A stretch of 60,748 nucleotides of DNA from Chloroflexota bacterium. Lineage in GTDB: Bacteria > Chloroflexota > Ktedonobacteria > Ktedonobacterales > Ktedonobacteraceae. The stretch spans positions 1 through 60,748 of the forward strand of contig CADDYT010000016.1 in assembly GCA_902810755.1 (NCBI GenBank), given 5' to 3'. A program made the position numbers and the translations under genes. Of this stretch, positions 10,629 to 18,462 are shown piece after piece. The first letter of the stretch is position 1. The number at the start of each line of letters is the position of its first letter. Under the pieces are notes generated by a model. It made no database searches and was not told the DNA's origin. It saw only the letters and a program-made list of their open reading frames with translations.

Positions 10629-12158
10629 TTACAGTATCGTTGGCAGATACTGTGGCGGGCGACGGGCGCGCGTGGCCTGCTCGAAGGCGTAGGCCAGTTT
10701 GATGAGCGTGGGTTCGCTGAAGGCGCGGCCCATGAAGGTGATGCCGACGGGGAGGCCGAAGGTGTAACCGGCGGGAACGGTGATGGCCGGGTAGCCTGCC
10801 AGCGCGGCAGGTTGCGAGCAACCGCCAATGGCATGGTCGCCATCCACCAGGTCGATACACCAGGGAGGCGCACCGGTGGGCATGACGAGCGCGTCGAGCT
10901 GGTACTGATCCATAACGGCATCGATCCCTTCCTGGCGGGAAAGGCGATGATTCTCTTCAAGAGCGGCAAGATATTTCGGATCATCGAGCGAGGTAGTCTC
11001 TTCTGCCTGTAAGAACAGTTCCTGGCCGAAATACTTCAGTTCTTCCTCTGCATGCTCATTGTTGAAGGCGATGATCTCCGCGAGGGTGCGCACCGGCGAA
11101 GTGACCAGTTCCGCCAGATAGCGATTGAGGTCGGCTTTGAACTCAAAGAGTAGCACGGTCGTCTCAGATTTAGACGTAGCCATCTCTCTCGCCGTCGGGA
11201 TATTCGCCGGGTCGATGATGATGGCGCCGAGGTCGCGCATGCGCTCAATGGCGGCGCTGGCGATGGCGTCGGATTTGGCGCTGTAGCCGAAATAGACTTC
11301 GCGGGCAACGCCGATGCGCGCCCCTTTGAGGCCGTTGGGATCAAGGAAGCGGGTGTAATCGGTATGGAACTTGCCGACGCTCGCTGCTGTCGCGGGATCA
11401 CGCGGGTCGACGCCGGTCAGCGCGCCGAGGACGATGGCGGCATCGGCGACGGTGCGGGCATGGGGTCCGACGGTATCCTGACTGTGGGCAATAGGGATGA
11501 CGCCCGCGCGGCTGGTGAGGCCAACGGTGGGCTTGATGCCAACGACATTGTTGTTTGAGGATGGACAGAGAATCGAGCCATCAGTCTCTGTTCCCAGCGC
11601 CACCGTCACCAGATTCGCGGCCACCGCCGCTGCCGAGCCGGAACTGGAGCCGCAGGGAGAGCGATTCAGCACGTAGGGGTTGTGGACCTGGCCGCCGCGC
11701 GCGCTCCAGCCGCTGGATGAACTGTTAGAGCGAAAATTGGCCCACTCGCTTAAATTGGCCTTGCCGAGAATGACCGCCCCGGCCTGACGTAGCTTGCGGG
11801 CGACAAAGGCTTCGCGCGGCGGACGCGAGCCGAGCAGGGCCAGCGAGCCAGCCGTTGTCTCCATCTGGTCGGTTGTGGCGATGTTGTCTTTCAGCAGCAC
11901 CGGAATGCCATGTAACGGCCCGCGCGGACCCTGTTCTCGCCGTTCCCTGTCCAGCGCATCGGCGATTGCCAGCGCATCGGGGTTGATTTCCAGCACAGCA
12001 TTGAGCATCGGGCCGCCGCGATCAAAGGTGGCGATACGCTCCAGATACATTTCTACGATCTGGTGGGCTGTGACCTGTCCTGCTCGCATCGCGGCCTGCA
12101 GTTCGGCAATCGTTACCTCTTCCATCTGGCTAAACGGCTCTCGTGTGTGCTGGCTCAT
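10629..12158 (-). CDS. Amidase signature enzyme (GatA/amidase family)
   Basis: A 509-residue protein; the ATG at 12158 has GGAAAGGAAG upstream, whereas the in-frame ATG at 12176 overlaps that site. The amidase signature Ser-cisSer-Lys triad is visible: K90 in PVLLKDN, the Ser-Gly loop CGSSSGSAAA around 170-177, and the nucleophile S195 in TETDGSIL. Length and the LHGIPVLLKDNI and GIKPTVGLTSRAGVIPI blocks are typical of amide hydrolases related to GatA. No gatB or gatC lies nearby and there is no signal peptide, so it is more likely a catabolic or peptide amidase than the tRNA-dependent amidotransferase. The substrate cannot be deduced. It is transcribed divergently from the MFS transporter gene at 12379. 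Confidence 0.9.
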   Translation of the reverse strand: MSQHTREPFSQMEEVTIAELQAAMRAGQVTAHQIVEMYLERIATFDRGGPMLNAVLEINPDALAIADALDRERREQGPRGPLHGIPVLLKDNIATTDQMETTAGSLALLGSRPPREAFVARKLRQAGAVILGKANLSEWANFRSNSSSSGWSARGGQVHNPYVLNRSPCGSSSGSAAAVAANLVTVALGTETDGSILCPSSNNNVVGIKPTVGLTSRAGVIPIAHSQDTVGPHARTVADAAIVLGALTGVDPRDPATAASVGKFHTDYTRFLDPNGLKGARIGVAREVYFGYSAKSDAIASAAIERMRDLGAIIIDPANIPTAREMATSKSETTVLLFEFKADLNRYLAELVTSPVRTLAEIIAFNNEHAEEELKYFGQELFLQAEETTSLDDPKYLAALEENHRLSRQEGIDAVMDQYQLDALVMPTGAPPWCIDLVDGDHAIGGCSQPAALAGYPAITVPAGYTFGLPVGITFMGRAFSEPTLIKLAYAFEQATRARRPPQYLPTIL

Positions 12159-12378
12159 GGGCGGCTTCCTTTCCATCCAGGGAGAATAAATAAGCAGGCG
12201 AGCAGGTAATGCCTGTTATTTGTGCGTTACTGCTCGCTTCTGCATAGCTTCTACTGTATTATACGTTCCTGTGTTTCCAGTATATAACATAAGATTGAGC
12301 ATTGCCAGCACGAAAGTGCAGGCTCAGACTGACCGGAAGGACAGTGAAAGTGGGCTGGCTGAAAAGTATACTGCGAAT

Positions 12379-13554
12379 ATGATAAAAGTGAGCAGTATGC
12401 ATTTCCCGCGCTCGCTCTGGATCCTGTTTGCGGGTGTTTTCCTGAATCGCTTCGGAAGCTTTGTCAGCGTTTTTCTGGTGCTGTATATGACTGCCAGGGG
12501 GTATACGGCGGCACAGGCAGGTATTGCACCAGCGGCGTATGGCATTGGCAGTCTGGCGGCTTCCTTTTGCGGGGGCTACCTCGCCGATTGGCCGGGGCGG
12601 CGAGCCACAATTGTGCTTTCGATGTTCTCTTCGGCAGCGACCATGCTGGCGCTTTCACAGGCTCAGACGCTACCGCTGATTATCATACTCGCGGGACTGG
12701 CAGGTATGACGGCAGAGTTATATCGACCGGCAGCCAGCGCGCTCATTGCTGATCTGGTACCGGCGGAGCAACAGGTGGTGGCTTTCGCCTGGTACCGCTT
12801 TGCCATTAACCTGGGGTTCGCTGTCGGCCCCACCGTTGCTGGTTTGCTGGCGAGCCGTTCCTTCCTGCTCATCTTCCTCGGTGATGCTTTGACCTCCTGC
12901 GCTTTTGGCCTGCTTGCTCTCTTTGCCCTGCCCGGCTATAAACACCCTGCCATAATGCAGGAACGCGAACAGGATGGCCTGTGGCGGACTCTGCGCTATG
13001 ATTATCGCTACCTCCTTTTCTTACCGGCATCCACCTTGCTTGCCTTTGTCTACTTCCAGCATCTTTCTACCTTTGCCTTGCAGGTGCAGGCATACGGATT
13101 ATCGAATACCATCTATGGTCTGCTGATCTCTGTGAATGGCATATGCATCATCTTCCTCGAATTGCCTCTTAGTAGCATAACTCGCAGGCTTCCCACGCGA
13201 CCGGTTATTGCGTTCGGCTGGCTGCTGATTGCTGTAGGCTTTAGCTTGATAGCCATTGCCCACACGCTCGCGCTGCTCATCCTGACGGTGATTATCTGGA
13301 CGCTTGGCGAAATGGTTCATTCTCCTGTCTCGGCTGCCTATGTTGCGAATATGGCCCCTGCACACCTGCGCGGTCGCTACCAGGGCATCTGGGGTCTGGC
13401 ATGGGGATGCGGGCTGGTTTTAGCACCGCTGCTGGGTTCATTGCTCTTCTCCTGGAGTGCAATGGGACTCTGGCTGCTCTGCGGGGCGCTGGGCCTGCTG
13501 GCGGCCTTGCTTGTTTTGTCTGGTGGAAGGTTGCCAGCGTCGCGAAATGTTTGA
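12379..13554 (+). CDS. MFS transporter (drug-efflux type)
   Basis: A protein of 391 residues from ATG 12379 with about twelve hydrophobic helices across its length. The motif-A-like loop YLADWPGRRATIVLSM between helices 2 and 3 is characteristic of major facilitator superfamily efflux proteins of the MdtH/MdtG type. The frame is open back to 12220, but the extra residues are polar and unlike a transporter N-terminus; ATG 12397 is another possible start and neither has a strong ribosome-binding site. The substrate is unknown. The gene ends only 12 bp before the convergent reductase gene (13566), with no terminator between them. Confidence 0.88.
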   Translation: MIKVSSMHFPRSLWILFAGVFLNRFGSFVSVFLVLYMTARGYTAAQAGIAPAAYGIGSLAASFCGGYLADWPGRRATIVLSMFSSAATMLALSQAQTLPLIIILAGLAGMTAELYRPAASALIADLVPAEQQVVAFAWYRFAINLGFAVGPTVAGLLASRSFLLIFLGDALTSCAFGLLALFALPGYKHPAIMQEREQDGLWRTLRYDYRYLLFLPASTLLAFVYFQHLSTFALQVQAYGLSNTIYGLLISVNGICIIFLELPLSSITRRLPTRPVIAFGWLLIAVGFSLIAIAHTLALLILTVIIWTLGEMVHSPVSAAYVANMAPAHLRGRYQGIWGLAWGCGLVLAPLLGSLLFSWSAMGLWLLCGALGLLAALLVLSGGRLPASRNV

Positions 13555-13565
13555 AACGCCTCTAT

Positions 13566-14408
13566 TCAGAACGTATAGCGCAGGAAGAGATGGCTCGCGC
13601 CGCGTTTGATACTGACGAGCGTTCCCCAGACGGCGCGTTCGGGCGCGAGCTGGATGCCGCTGACGAAGCCAGGGCGTTCGGTGGTTTCGTCACGCCCGGC
13701 GATCTGGGGAGCGAGCGTTAAGAATAGTTCGTTCAGCAGGCGTTCCTCAAAGAAGTTGCCCATTAAGATAGGGCCGCCTTCCACCAGGATCATCGCGTGC
13801 GGGCGCAGGGCGCTGATGGCTGCAATGATGGCTCGCGCGCTAATGGTATTATTGTTCTGTGCCGGGGCCACTGCTATCTGCACCGATGGCGGCATAGTCT
13901 GCCTGCGCAGGTATTCGGCCCCCTTCGCGGTAGTAACGATCAGCACGGGAACTTCGCCGGACTGGAAGAGGCGCAGGTGCAGGCTGATGGCGCCGCTGGC
14001 CGTGACGATGACGTTGAGCGGCGGGCCAGATTTGCCCAGCGAAGCTCGCAACTGCTCATAATCGCTGCTAAAGGGCGTCTTGATATGTGAGGCTGTCCAG
14101 ATGTGGCGGGGCTCCACGCGCAGGGTGCCTGCGCCGACGACAATAGCGTCCGCCACGGAGCGCAGCAAGGCCATGACCATCTTGTCCTGCGCGTTGAAGC
14201 CGCTGATATCGCCGCCGCCCAGGTGGCCCGGCGTATTAAGGGCCACCACGCCATCCAGCGTACTGACAAAATTGGCGAAGACGTAGGGACGGCCCGCGTG
14301 CGGCGGGAATGCAAGCGAGCCATAGCGGCTCGCCAGCTCAGGCGGCAACGGGATTTCCGGTCCCAATGCCGCCTGATACAGTGTTTCTAAGGGCGCTACA
14401 TCGCTCAT
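13566..14408 (-). CDS. RibD C-terminal/dihydrofolate reductase-like NADPH reductase
   Basis: A 280-residue protein of the RibD_C fold. Visible family blocks are RPYVFANFVSTLDGVVA near the N-terminus (residues ~38-54), ADAIVVGAGTLRVEPRHIW for the NADPH-binding region, and MILVEGGPILMGNFFEERLLNELFLTLAP toward the C-terminus. There is no N-terminal deaminase domain as in bifunctional RibD. Its start overlaps the folE stop by 4 bp (ATGA), so the two are translationally coupled. In this context it could reduce a pterin or deaminated pyrimidine intermediate, or stand in for a folate-pathway reductase; that role is inference. It is the last gene of the Rieske-folE-reductase operon. Confidence 0.85.
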   Translation of the reverse strand: MSDVAPLETLYQAALGPEIPLPPELASRYGSLAFPPHAGRPYVFANFVSTLDGVVALNTPGHLGGGDISGFNAQDKMVMALLRSVADAIVVGAGTLRVEPRHIWTASHIKTPFSSDYEQLRASLGKSGPPLNVIVTASGAISLHLRLFQSGEVPVLIVTTAKGAEYLRRQTMPPSVQIAVAPAQNNNTISARAIIAAISALRPHAMILVEGGPILMGNFFEERLLNELFLTLAPQIAGRDETTERPGFVSGIQLAPERAVWGTLVSIKRGASHLFLRYTF

Positions 14409-15049
14409 AAGTCTGCTCCACAGGCCAGTAAGAATTCGACGCGCAGTGAGGAATCGAGTTCGTATGATCCCCGCCAGGTGCTGGTGCGCGTCAGTGGCGC
14501 GCTTTCGCGCACGCCGCGCATCTGCTTGCAGAGATGGTGCGCTTCCACGTATACGGCCACGCCAAGCGGCTGAAGGATAGTATTGAGCGTTTCAGCTATC
14601 TGCTGTGTCAACCGTTCCTGCACGGTGAAGCGTCTGGCGAAGAGGCGCACGAGGCGCGTGAGCTTGGAAATGCCCAGGATGTGTTCGTCCGCAATATAGC
14701 CAATGTAGACGTGGCCGGAAAATGGGAGCGCATGATGCTCGCACAGCGCGTGGAAAGGGATCGGCCCCTCGACGATCTGGCTCAGGCGGCGATCTCCCCG
14801 CTCTTCGGCCTCGAACACTTTGAGCAGTTTCGCGTCCCCATCGTAACCGCCGGTGGCCTCGAAGAGCGCGCGCAGAAAACGCTGCGGCGTCTCATAGGTC
14901 GATGGCGTATGCACATCCATGCCAAAGGCGGTGAAGATTTCGGCCATGTAGCCTTCAAACCGGCGCATCTGCTCACTCGAAATGGAGCGTCGCCGTAGTT
15001 CCAGTACCTCGTCTAACTCTATGTCTTCGATATCTTGATGTATGTACAC
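14405..15049 (-). CDS. folE: GTP cyclohydrolase I
   Basis: A 214-residue enzyme that converts GTP to 7,8-dihydroneopterin triphosphate, the first step of folate and pterin synthesis. Zinc ligands C103 and H106 (FHALCEHHALPFSGH) and C174 (HHLCKQMRGV) are all present, as is the second signature GISKLTRLVRLFARR followed by FTVQERLT. Length is typical for the type IA enzyme. The start is a GTG at 15049 with AGGAGA about 14 bp upstream, a slightly long spacing. It lies 33 bp after the DUF2231-Rieske gene and overlaps the reductase gene by 4 bp, giving a three-gene operon read from the promoter at 16157-16185. Confidence 0.95.
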   Translation of the reverse strand: MYIHQDIEDIELDEVLELRRRSISSEQMRRFEGYMAEIFTAFGMDVHTPSTYETPQRFLRALFEATGGYDGDAKLLKVFEAEERGDRRLSQIVEGPIPFHALCEHHALPFSGHVYIGYIADEHILGISKLTRLVRLFARRFTVQERLTQQIAETLNTILQPLGVAVYVEAHHLCKQMRGVRESAPLTRTSTWRGSYELDSSLRVEFLLACGADL

Positions 15050-15082
15050 GCTATTCCAACTTTCTCCTGTAAATGATCGCGC

Positions 15083-16060
15083 TTAATGACCGCCGCTGCG
15101 TTTGATTTCAACCTGCCCCTCGCGCACGCGCACCTCGTAGCGCGGCGCGTTGACGGTGGCCGGACCGGTCAGTACACGCCCGTCGCGCATACAGAAGCGC
15201 GAACCGTGCCAGGGACATTCTACAACATCGCCCGTCAAAGATCCTTCGTCTAACGGCCCTCCTGCATGAGGACACGTCGCGGAGATAGCGTACAGATGCG
15301 TTCCCTGGCGCAGCAGCACAACCGGCACGCCACTGGCCGTGACGCGATAGAGCCTGTTTTCCTCGACGCTCTCATAAGGCATCACTGCCTCAAAATCCTC
15401 GCTGCCCGCCTCCCATGCGGTATGGTTGACGCCCGTTCCCTTTGTGAAAACCATCTCGCCACCCAGATAGGCAGCGATCAGCACGCAGACCAGGCCGACG
15501 AATCCGACAACGGCGGCGGCGATGCTTTCGCCAGAAGCCGGTTGCAGGCGCAGGATGAGCGAGACCAGGTAGAGCAGGGTGGCTGCGACATTGAGCAGGC
15601 CATGATAGAGGCCGATGGTGCGCTCCGAGCCATACGTATCGCTCCAGTCTGTCAGTCCGGTGATAGCGGAGCCGAGCGCGCCGAGCAGACCCACGATGAC
15701 GGCAACCTCGGCGGCGCGCGCGGCCCAGGCGAAGGAGGCAGGCGAGATCAGCCAGATCACGTCGAAAACGGCGGCGAGCAGCCATGAGGCGATGGGCACA
15801 TCGGTGATGGCCGGGTGTAGCGGGTGGCCGAACCATGTGCCGTTGAGCAGGCTCTTGAAACGGCGTGGTGGCTTGCGCTGCGCGCCAACGAGTACCTGCA
15901 CTCCATGCTGGAGCGCGTCGCTGAGTCGCTCTGTAAAGGGTTGCGGAGGGGCGGACGGCGCGGAAGTTTTGGCCATAGAATCGGAAGTAGAGGTCGCGGA
16001 GAGAATAATGCTGGAAGAAGTCGCCGGGACATTGCCCTGGCAGCCACAGGTCTCACACAT
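15083..16060 (-). CDS. DUF2231 membrane domain fused to a Rieske [2Fe-2S] domain
   Basis: A 325-residue protein with AAGGAG before its ATG. Residues ~65-205 form a DUF2231 domain with four hydrophobic helices (GHPLHPAITDVPIASWLLAA opens it). Residues ~225-325 are a Rieske ferredoxin-type domain with both ligand boxes: C263-P-H265 and C282-P-W-H285, which bind a [2Fe-2S] cluster. The N-terminus also starts MCETCGC, a small cysteine cluster whose role is unclear. The likely role is membrane-associated electron transfer; the partner is unknown. It is the first gene of the operon with folE and the reductase, and it is divergent from a SufR-like regulator gene. That arrangement suggests control by Fe-S or redox state. 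Confidence 0.9.
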   Translation of the reverse strand: MCETCGCQGNVPATSSSIILSATSTSDSMAKTSAPSAPPQPFTERLSDALQHGVQVLVGAQRKPPRRFKSLLNGTWFGHPLHPAITDVPIASWLLAAVFDVIWLISPASFAWAARAAEVAVIVGLLGALGSAITGLTDWSDTYGSERTIGLYHGLLNVAATLLYLVSLILRLQPASGESIAAAVVGFVGLVCVLIAAYLGGEMVFTKGTGVNHTAWEAGSEDFEAVMPYESVEENRLYRVTASGVPVVLLRQGTHLYAISATCPHAGGPLDEGSLTGDVVECPWHGSRFCMRDGRVLTGPATVNAPRYEVRVREGQVEIKRSGGH

Positions 16061-16156
16061 AGCAGGTTCTCCTTATTTCTATCTGACAAGTTTCACTGTG
16101 TTGCGCTTACCTGCGAAACGGCGGCGCAAACCGGAAGCGCAACTCCTCTGTAATGT

Positions 16157-16185
16157 TCTATACCATACTTACTTCAGAAAGTCAA
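16157..16185 (-). promoter_or_regulatory. Promoter of the Rieske-folE-reductase operon
   Basis: On the minus strand, -35 TTGACT (16185-16180) and -10 TATAGA (16162-16157) are 17 bp apart, about 95 bp upstream of the ATG at 16060. The -35 hexamer overlaps the left arm of the dyad at 16180-16199. Confidence 0.7.
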
Positions 16186-16199
16186 TGATTTTATTGACT
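16180..16199. promoter_or_regulatory. Candidate operator AGTCAAT-N6-ATTGACT between divergent promoters
   Basis: A perfect 7-bp dyad with a 6-bp spacer, covering the minus-strand -35 and ending 3 bp before the plus-strand -35. The core CAAT-N6-ATTG resembles the CAAC-N6-GTTG site known for cyanobacterial SufR. Its position suits a repressor that shuts both promoters. Confidence 0.6.
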
Positions 16200-16202
16200 T
16201 CC

Positions 16203-16231
16203 TTGACAAAATGCTGATAAATACGTATACT
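16203..16231 (+). promoter_or_regulatory. Promoter of the SufR-like regulator gene
   Basis: A perfect -35 TTGACA (16203-16208) and a near-consensus -10 TATACT (16226-16231) are separated by 17 bp, 25 bp before the start codon at 16256. It excludes the in-frame ATG at 16211, which lies inside it. Confidence 0.8.
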
Positions 16232-16255
16232 GAGAACAATAGCAGGAGGAGAGAG

Positions 16256-16894
16256 ATGGCAACTTCTTATCAGAATCAACGCTTTTTCAGTAGCACGCGG
16301 GGGCAGATTGTGCTGCTGTTGCGCCGTGAGGCGCGCACGGTCGATGAACTGGCGCAGATGCTCAATCTGACGGATAACGCTATTCGCGCCCACCTTGCCA
16401 CGCTGGAACGCGATGGCATTGTGCAGCAGCGAGGGGTGCGCCGCAGTGGCAGCAAGCCAGCCGTTGTCTACGAACTGGCAGCGGGAGCAGAGCAACTGTT
16501 TCCAAAGGCATATGGGGCTGTGCTGCATCAACTACTGGGTGTGCTGGCCGAGCGTATGCCTGCCGAAGAATTGGAGGCGGCGCTACGCGAGGCTGGCCGC
16601 AGGATCGCCGCGAAGTGGAATATCCCTGAAGGAGACCTGCGCACGCGGCTGGAAGCGGCGGTCGAGGTTCTCAACGAGCTTGGCGGCATGGCCGAAATCG
16701 AATTCTGTGACGGCGGCTACTGCATTCGTGGCTATAGTTGTCCTCTGGCCGCCATCGTGCCGGGGCATCCTGAAGTATGCCGTCTTGCTGAAGCGATGCT
16801 CAGCGAACTGATAGGTGTGCCGGTGCGAGAGCAATGCGAGCGTGGCGACTCCCTGCATTGCAAGTTTGTTTTGTCCGGTTCATCTCCATCCTGA
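16256..16894 (+). CDS. SufR-like winged-helix regulator with a cysteine-rich sensor domain
   Basis: A 212-residue protein; ATG 16256 follows AGGAGGAGAG and lies downstream of the promoter. Residues ~14-75 form an ArsR/DeoR-type winged helix (TVDELAQMLNLTDNAIRAHL). The C-terminal half has six cysteines (151, 156, 162, 175, 194, 202); C162-X12-C175 resembles the Fe-S ligand spacing in the SufR family. I infer an Fe-S-sensing repressor. It is divergent from the Rieske-folE operon and its gene shares the control region at 16157-16231, so it probably represses both transcripts. The exact ligand set is a guess, because SufR spacing downstream of C175 is not matched perfectly. Confidence 0.8.
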   Translation: MATSYQNQRFFSSTRGQIVLLLRREARTVDELAQMLNLTDNAIRAHLATLERDGIVQQRGVRRSGSKPAVVYELAAGAEQLFPKAYGAVLHQLLGVLAERMPAEELEAALREAGRRIAAKWNIPEGDLRTRLEAAVEVLNELGGMAEIEFCDGGYCIRGYSCPLAAIVPGHPEVCRLAEAMLSELIGVPVREQCERGDSLHCKFVLSGSSPS

Positions 16895-16910
16895 AGAAAA
16901 AGAGGTAAAT

Positions 16911-16961
16911 AGCCTTGCGGGGAGATTTGAGCAGCGTCGATCGAAATCTCCTCGCAAGGCT
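16911..16961. terminator. Bidirectional terminator hairpin
   Basis: 18-bp arms (16911-16928 and 16944-16961) with one mismatch and a 15-nt loop lie between the regulator gene ending at 16894 and the convergent DUF5679 gene ending at 16967. T-rich tracts lie on the plus-strand exit side. Confidence 0.8.
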
Positions 16962-16966
16962 ATTGC

Positions 16967-17116
16967 CTATTTTTTGCCCTTCGAGAAGCTCTGGACGGAG
17001 GTACCGCAGACCGCGCAGGTTCCCTTGAGCGCGGTTCTCCCGTTTTTCATCGTGACTTCGTGTGCATCCTTCATCTCTGTCTTTTTTTTGCATTTGACGC
17101 AATAAGCTTCTGACAT
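16967..17116 (-). CDS. DUF5679-type zinc-ribbon small protein
   Basis: A 49-residue protein that is easily missed because of its size. It reads MSEAYCVKCKKKTEMKDA, followed later by GTCAVCGTSVQSFSKGKK. Two CxxC pairs (C6/C9 and C37/C40) form a probable zinc ribbon, and the block around KDAHEVTMKNGRTALKG is characteristic of DUF5679. GGAAG lies 11 bp upstream of the ATG. Small zinc ribbons of this family are common in Chloroflexota and Actinobacteria; their function is unknown. The gene converges on the SufR-like regulator gene and shares the hairpin at 16911-16961. Confidence 0.85.
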   Translation of the reverse strand: MSEAYCVKCKKKTEMKDAHEVTMKNGRTALKGTCAVCGTSVQSFSKGKK

Positions 17117-17340
17117 GTTTTCTTACTTCCTTTCTCATCTACAAGGCTGTGTTCAGCGCGATGTTTCCACTTGCAAACACGAGTTTACGGCGTGTAAAGA
17201 TGCAATATGTCCCTGAAAGTGCCAGTTTTGACGGAACGTTTTCGCTTCCGGGCGCTGTATATAATTGCAGGAAGAGGTGCGGGGGTTGGATGCTGAACGT
17301 TGGTAGATTGTATTACTTCATACAGAGAGGATGCAAGAGC

Positions 17341-17919
17341 ATGTCTGCTAGATTACGCCGGTTGGCCAGACGAGACCGCTTTGAAAAGTTTACCGGGCGC
17401 GCCCGGCATGTGATGACGCTGGCACAGAAGGAGGCGCAGCGTTTCCGACACAACTACATCGGCACAGAGCATCTGCTGCTGGGGCTGATAGGCGAAGGCG
17501 AGGGTGTTGCCGCCAGGGTTCTCAGGAACACGGGCGTTGACCTCGCTGATGTGCGCCAGGCAGTGGAGAAGATCATTGGTCGGGGAGAACATTTTGTCGT
17601 GGGAGAGATCGGGCTGACACCGCGTGCGAAGAAGGTGATCGAACTGGCGGTGATGGAGGCGCGCTATCTAGATCACCACTATGTTGGCACAGAGCATCTG
17701 CTGCTGGGGCTGATACGCGAAGGCGAAGGCATCGCCGCCGGGGTACTGGAAAACCTGGGTATCAAGCTGGAAAGGGTGCGCCGCGAGGTGCTGGCGGAAC
17801 TGGATCGCTCCCGGGCGAGAAGCTCGAAAAACAAACCCCCTTCTGTTGCGCTGCTGGCGACTATCGTGGGAGCAATTGTAGCCCTGGCGTTGCTTGCTCG
17901 CAGACGAAAAACATTCTGA
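17341..17919 (+). CDS. Stand-alone Clp N-terminal repeat protein with a C-terminal membrane anchor
   Basis: A 192-residue protein starting at ATG 17341. It carries the double Clp-N repeat of ClpC-type unfoldases: FTGRARHVMTLAQKEAQ, then NYIGTEHLLLGLIGEGEG, and the second copy LTPRAKKVIELAVMEAR with HYVGTEHLLLGLIREGEG. There is no AAA+ domain. Residues ~170-187 are one hydrophobic helix (ALLATIVGAIVALALLA) followed by RRRKTF, giving a tail anchor with a basic cytoplasmic end. The Clp-N domain binds substrates, adaptors and phospho-arginine (family knowledge). I infer a membrane-tethered decoy or adaptor for ClpC. Free-standing Clp-N proteins occur in actinobacteria (ClpC2), but the anchor is unusual. 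Confidence 0.85.
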   Translation: MSARLRRLARRDRFEKFTGRARHVMTLAQKEAQRFRHNYIGTEHLLLGLIGEGEGVAARVLRNTGVDLADVRQAVEKIIGRGEHFVVGEIGLTPRAKKVIELAVMEARYLDHHYVGTEHLLLGLIREGEGIAAGVLENLGIKLERVRREVLAELDRSRARSSKNKPPSVALLATIVGAIVALALLARRRKTF

Positions 17920-17944
17920 TTTGCACAAGCGACATGGGCGCAAG

Positions 17945-18115
17945 CAGGCCGACCGCGACCGGGGAGCAGGCGGACCGAGGGAGCAGGCCACCCGCGCGCT
18001 ACCAGCCGAGCGTGTGCGAGGGAGCAGGTCGACCAAGGGAGCAGGCCAGCCGCCCACGCGCCACCAGGCCAGCCGCCCGCGACCGAGGGAACAGGCCCCC
18101 ACGCGCCACCAGGCC
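17945..18115. repeat. GC-rich imperfect tandem repeats
   Basis: Alternating short modules (GACCGAGGGA(G/A)CAGGCC and CCCACGCGCCACCAGGCC) are repeated with drift several times; the last two units have a period of about 41 bp. The block leads directly into the inverted repeat at 18116-18210. No gene is supported here; open frames on both strands are low-complexity artefacts. The 250 bp from 18211 to the end of the GH1 gene hold nothing I can identify. Confidence 0.8.
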
Positions 18116-18210
18116 AGCCGCGACCGAGGGAACAGGCCCCCACGCGCCACCAGGCCACCCCTTGCGGGTGGCCTGGTGGCGCGTGGGGGCCTGTTCCCTC
18201 GGTCGCGGCT
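18116..18210. repeat. Perfect 45-bp inverted repeat with 5-nt loop
   Basis: Arms 18116-18160 and 18166-18210 are exact reverse complements, with loop CTTGC. A TTTTT tract follows on the plus strand, so it could terminate the Clp-N transcript, but its size is far beyond a normal terminator. The same loop and CCC/GGG core recur at 31189-31209. Confidence 0.9.
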
Positions 18211-18462
18211 GACTTTTTATCACAAGTCTAGTGGATGAGCTACTGCCGCCTCTGAGGCTGACTTATCATGATCAGCTCGAGTCGGTTCTCGCTCATCGCT
18301 AAAGGCGACGAGCATTTTTCGTTGGCTTGCCATCAGGTGTTGTACCATGTCGATCAAACTTGTGATAACAAGTCAGGGTCGCGGGAGGGCTATTGGCTGG
18401 TGCGCGAGCTAGCAAGCCCGCGCACGGGTACGGATGGTCGGCGGGGTGCCGCCTGTTGTTGC

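Noticed and set aside
16800..17138. 112-codon minus-strand frame
   Set aside because: It runs through the terminator hairpin and into the regulator gene; the shifted frame 16967-17116 encodes a recognisable DUF5679 protein instead.
17228..17265. TTGACG and TATAAT upstream of the Clp-N gene
   Set aside because: The spacing is 26 bp, so I do not call a promoter although the TATAAT might act with another -35.
17945..18210. Possible CRISPR array in the GC-rich repeats
   Set aside because: The units vary in sequence and length, there are no unique spacers of constant size, and no cas genes are present.
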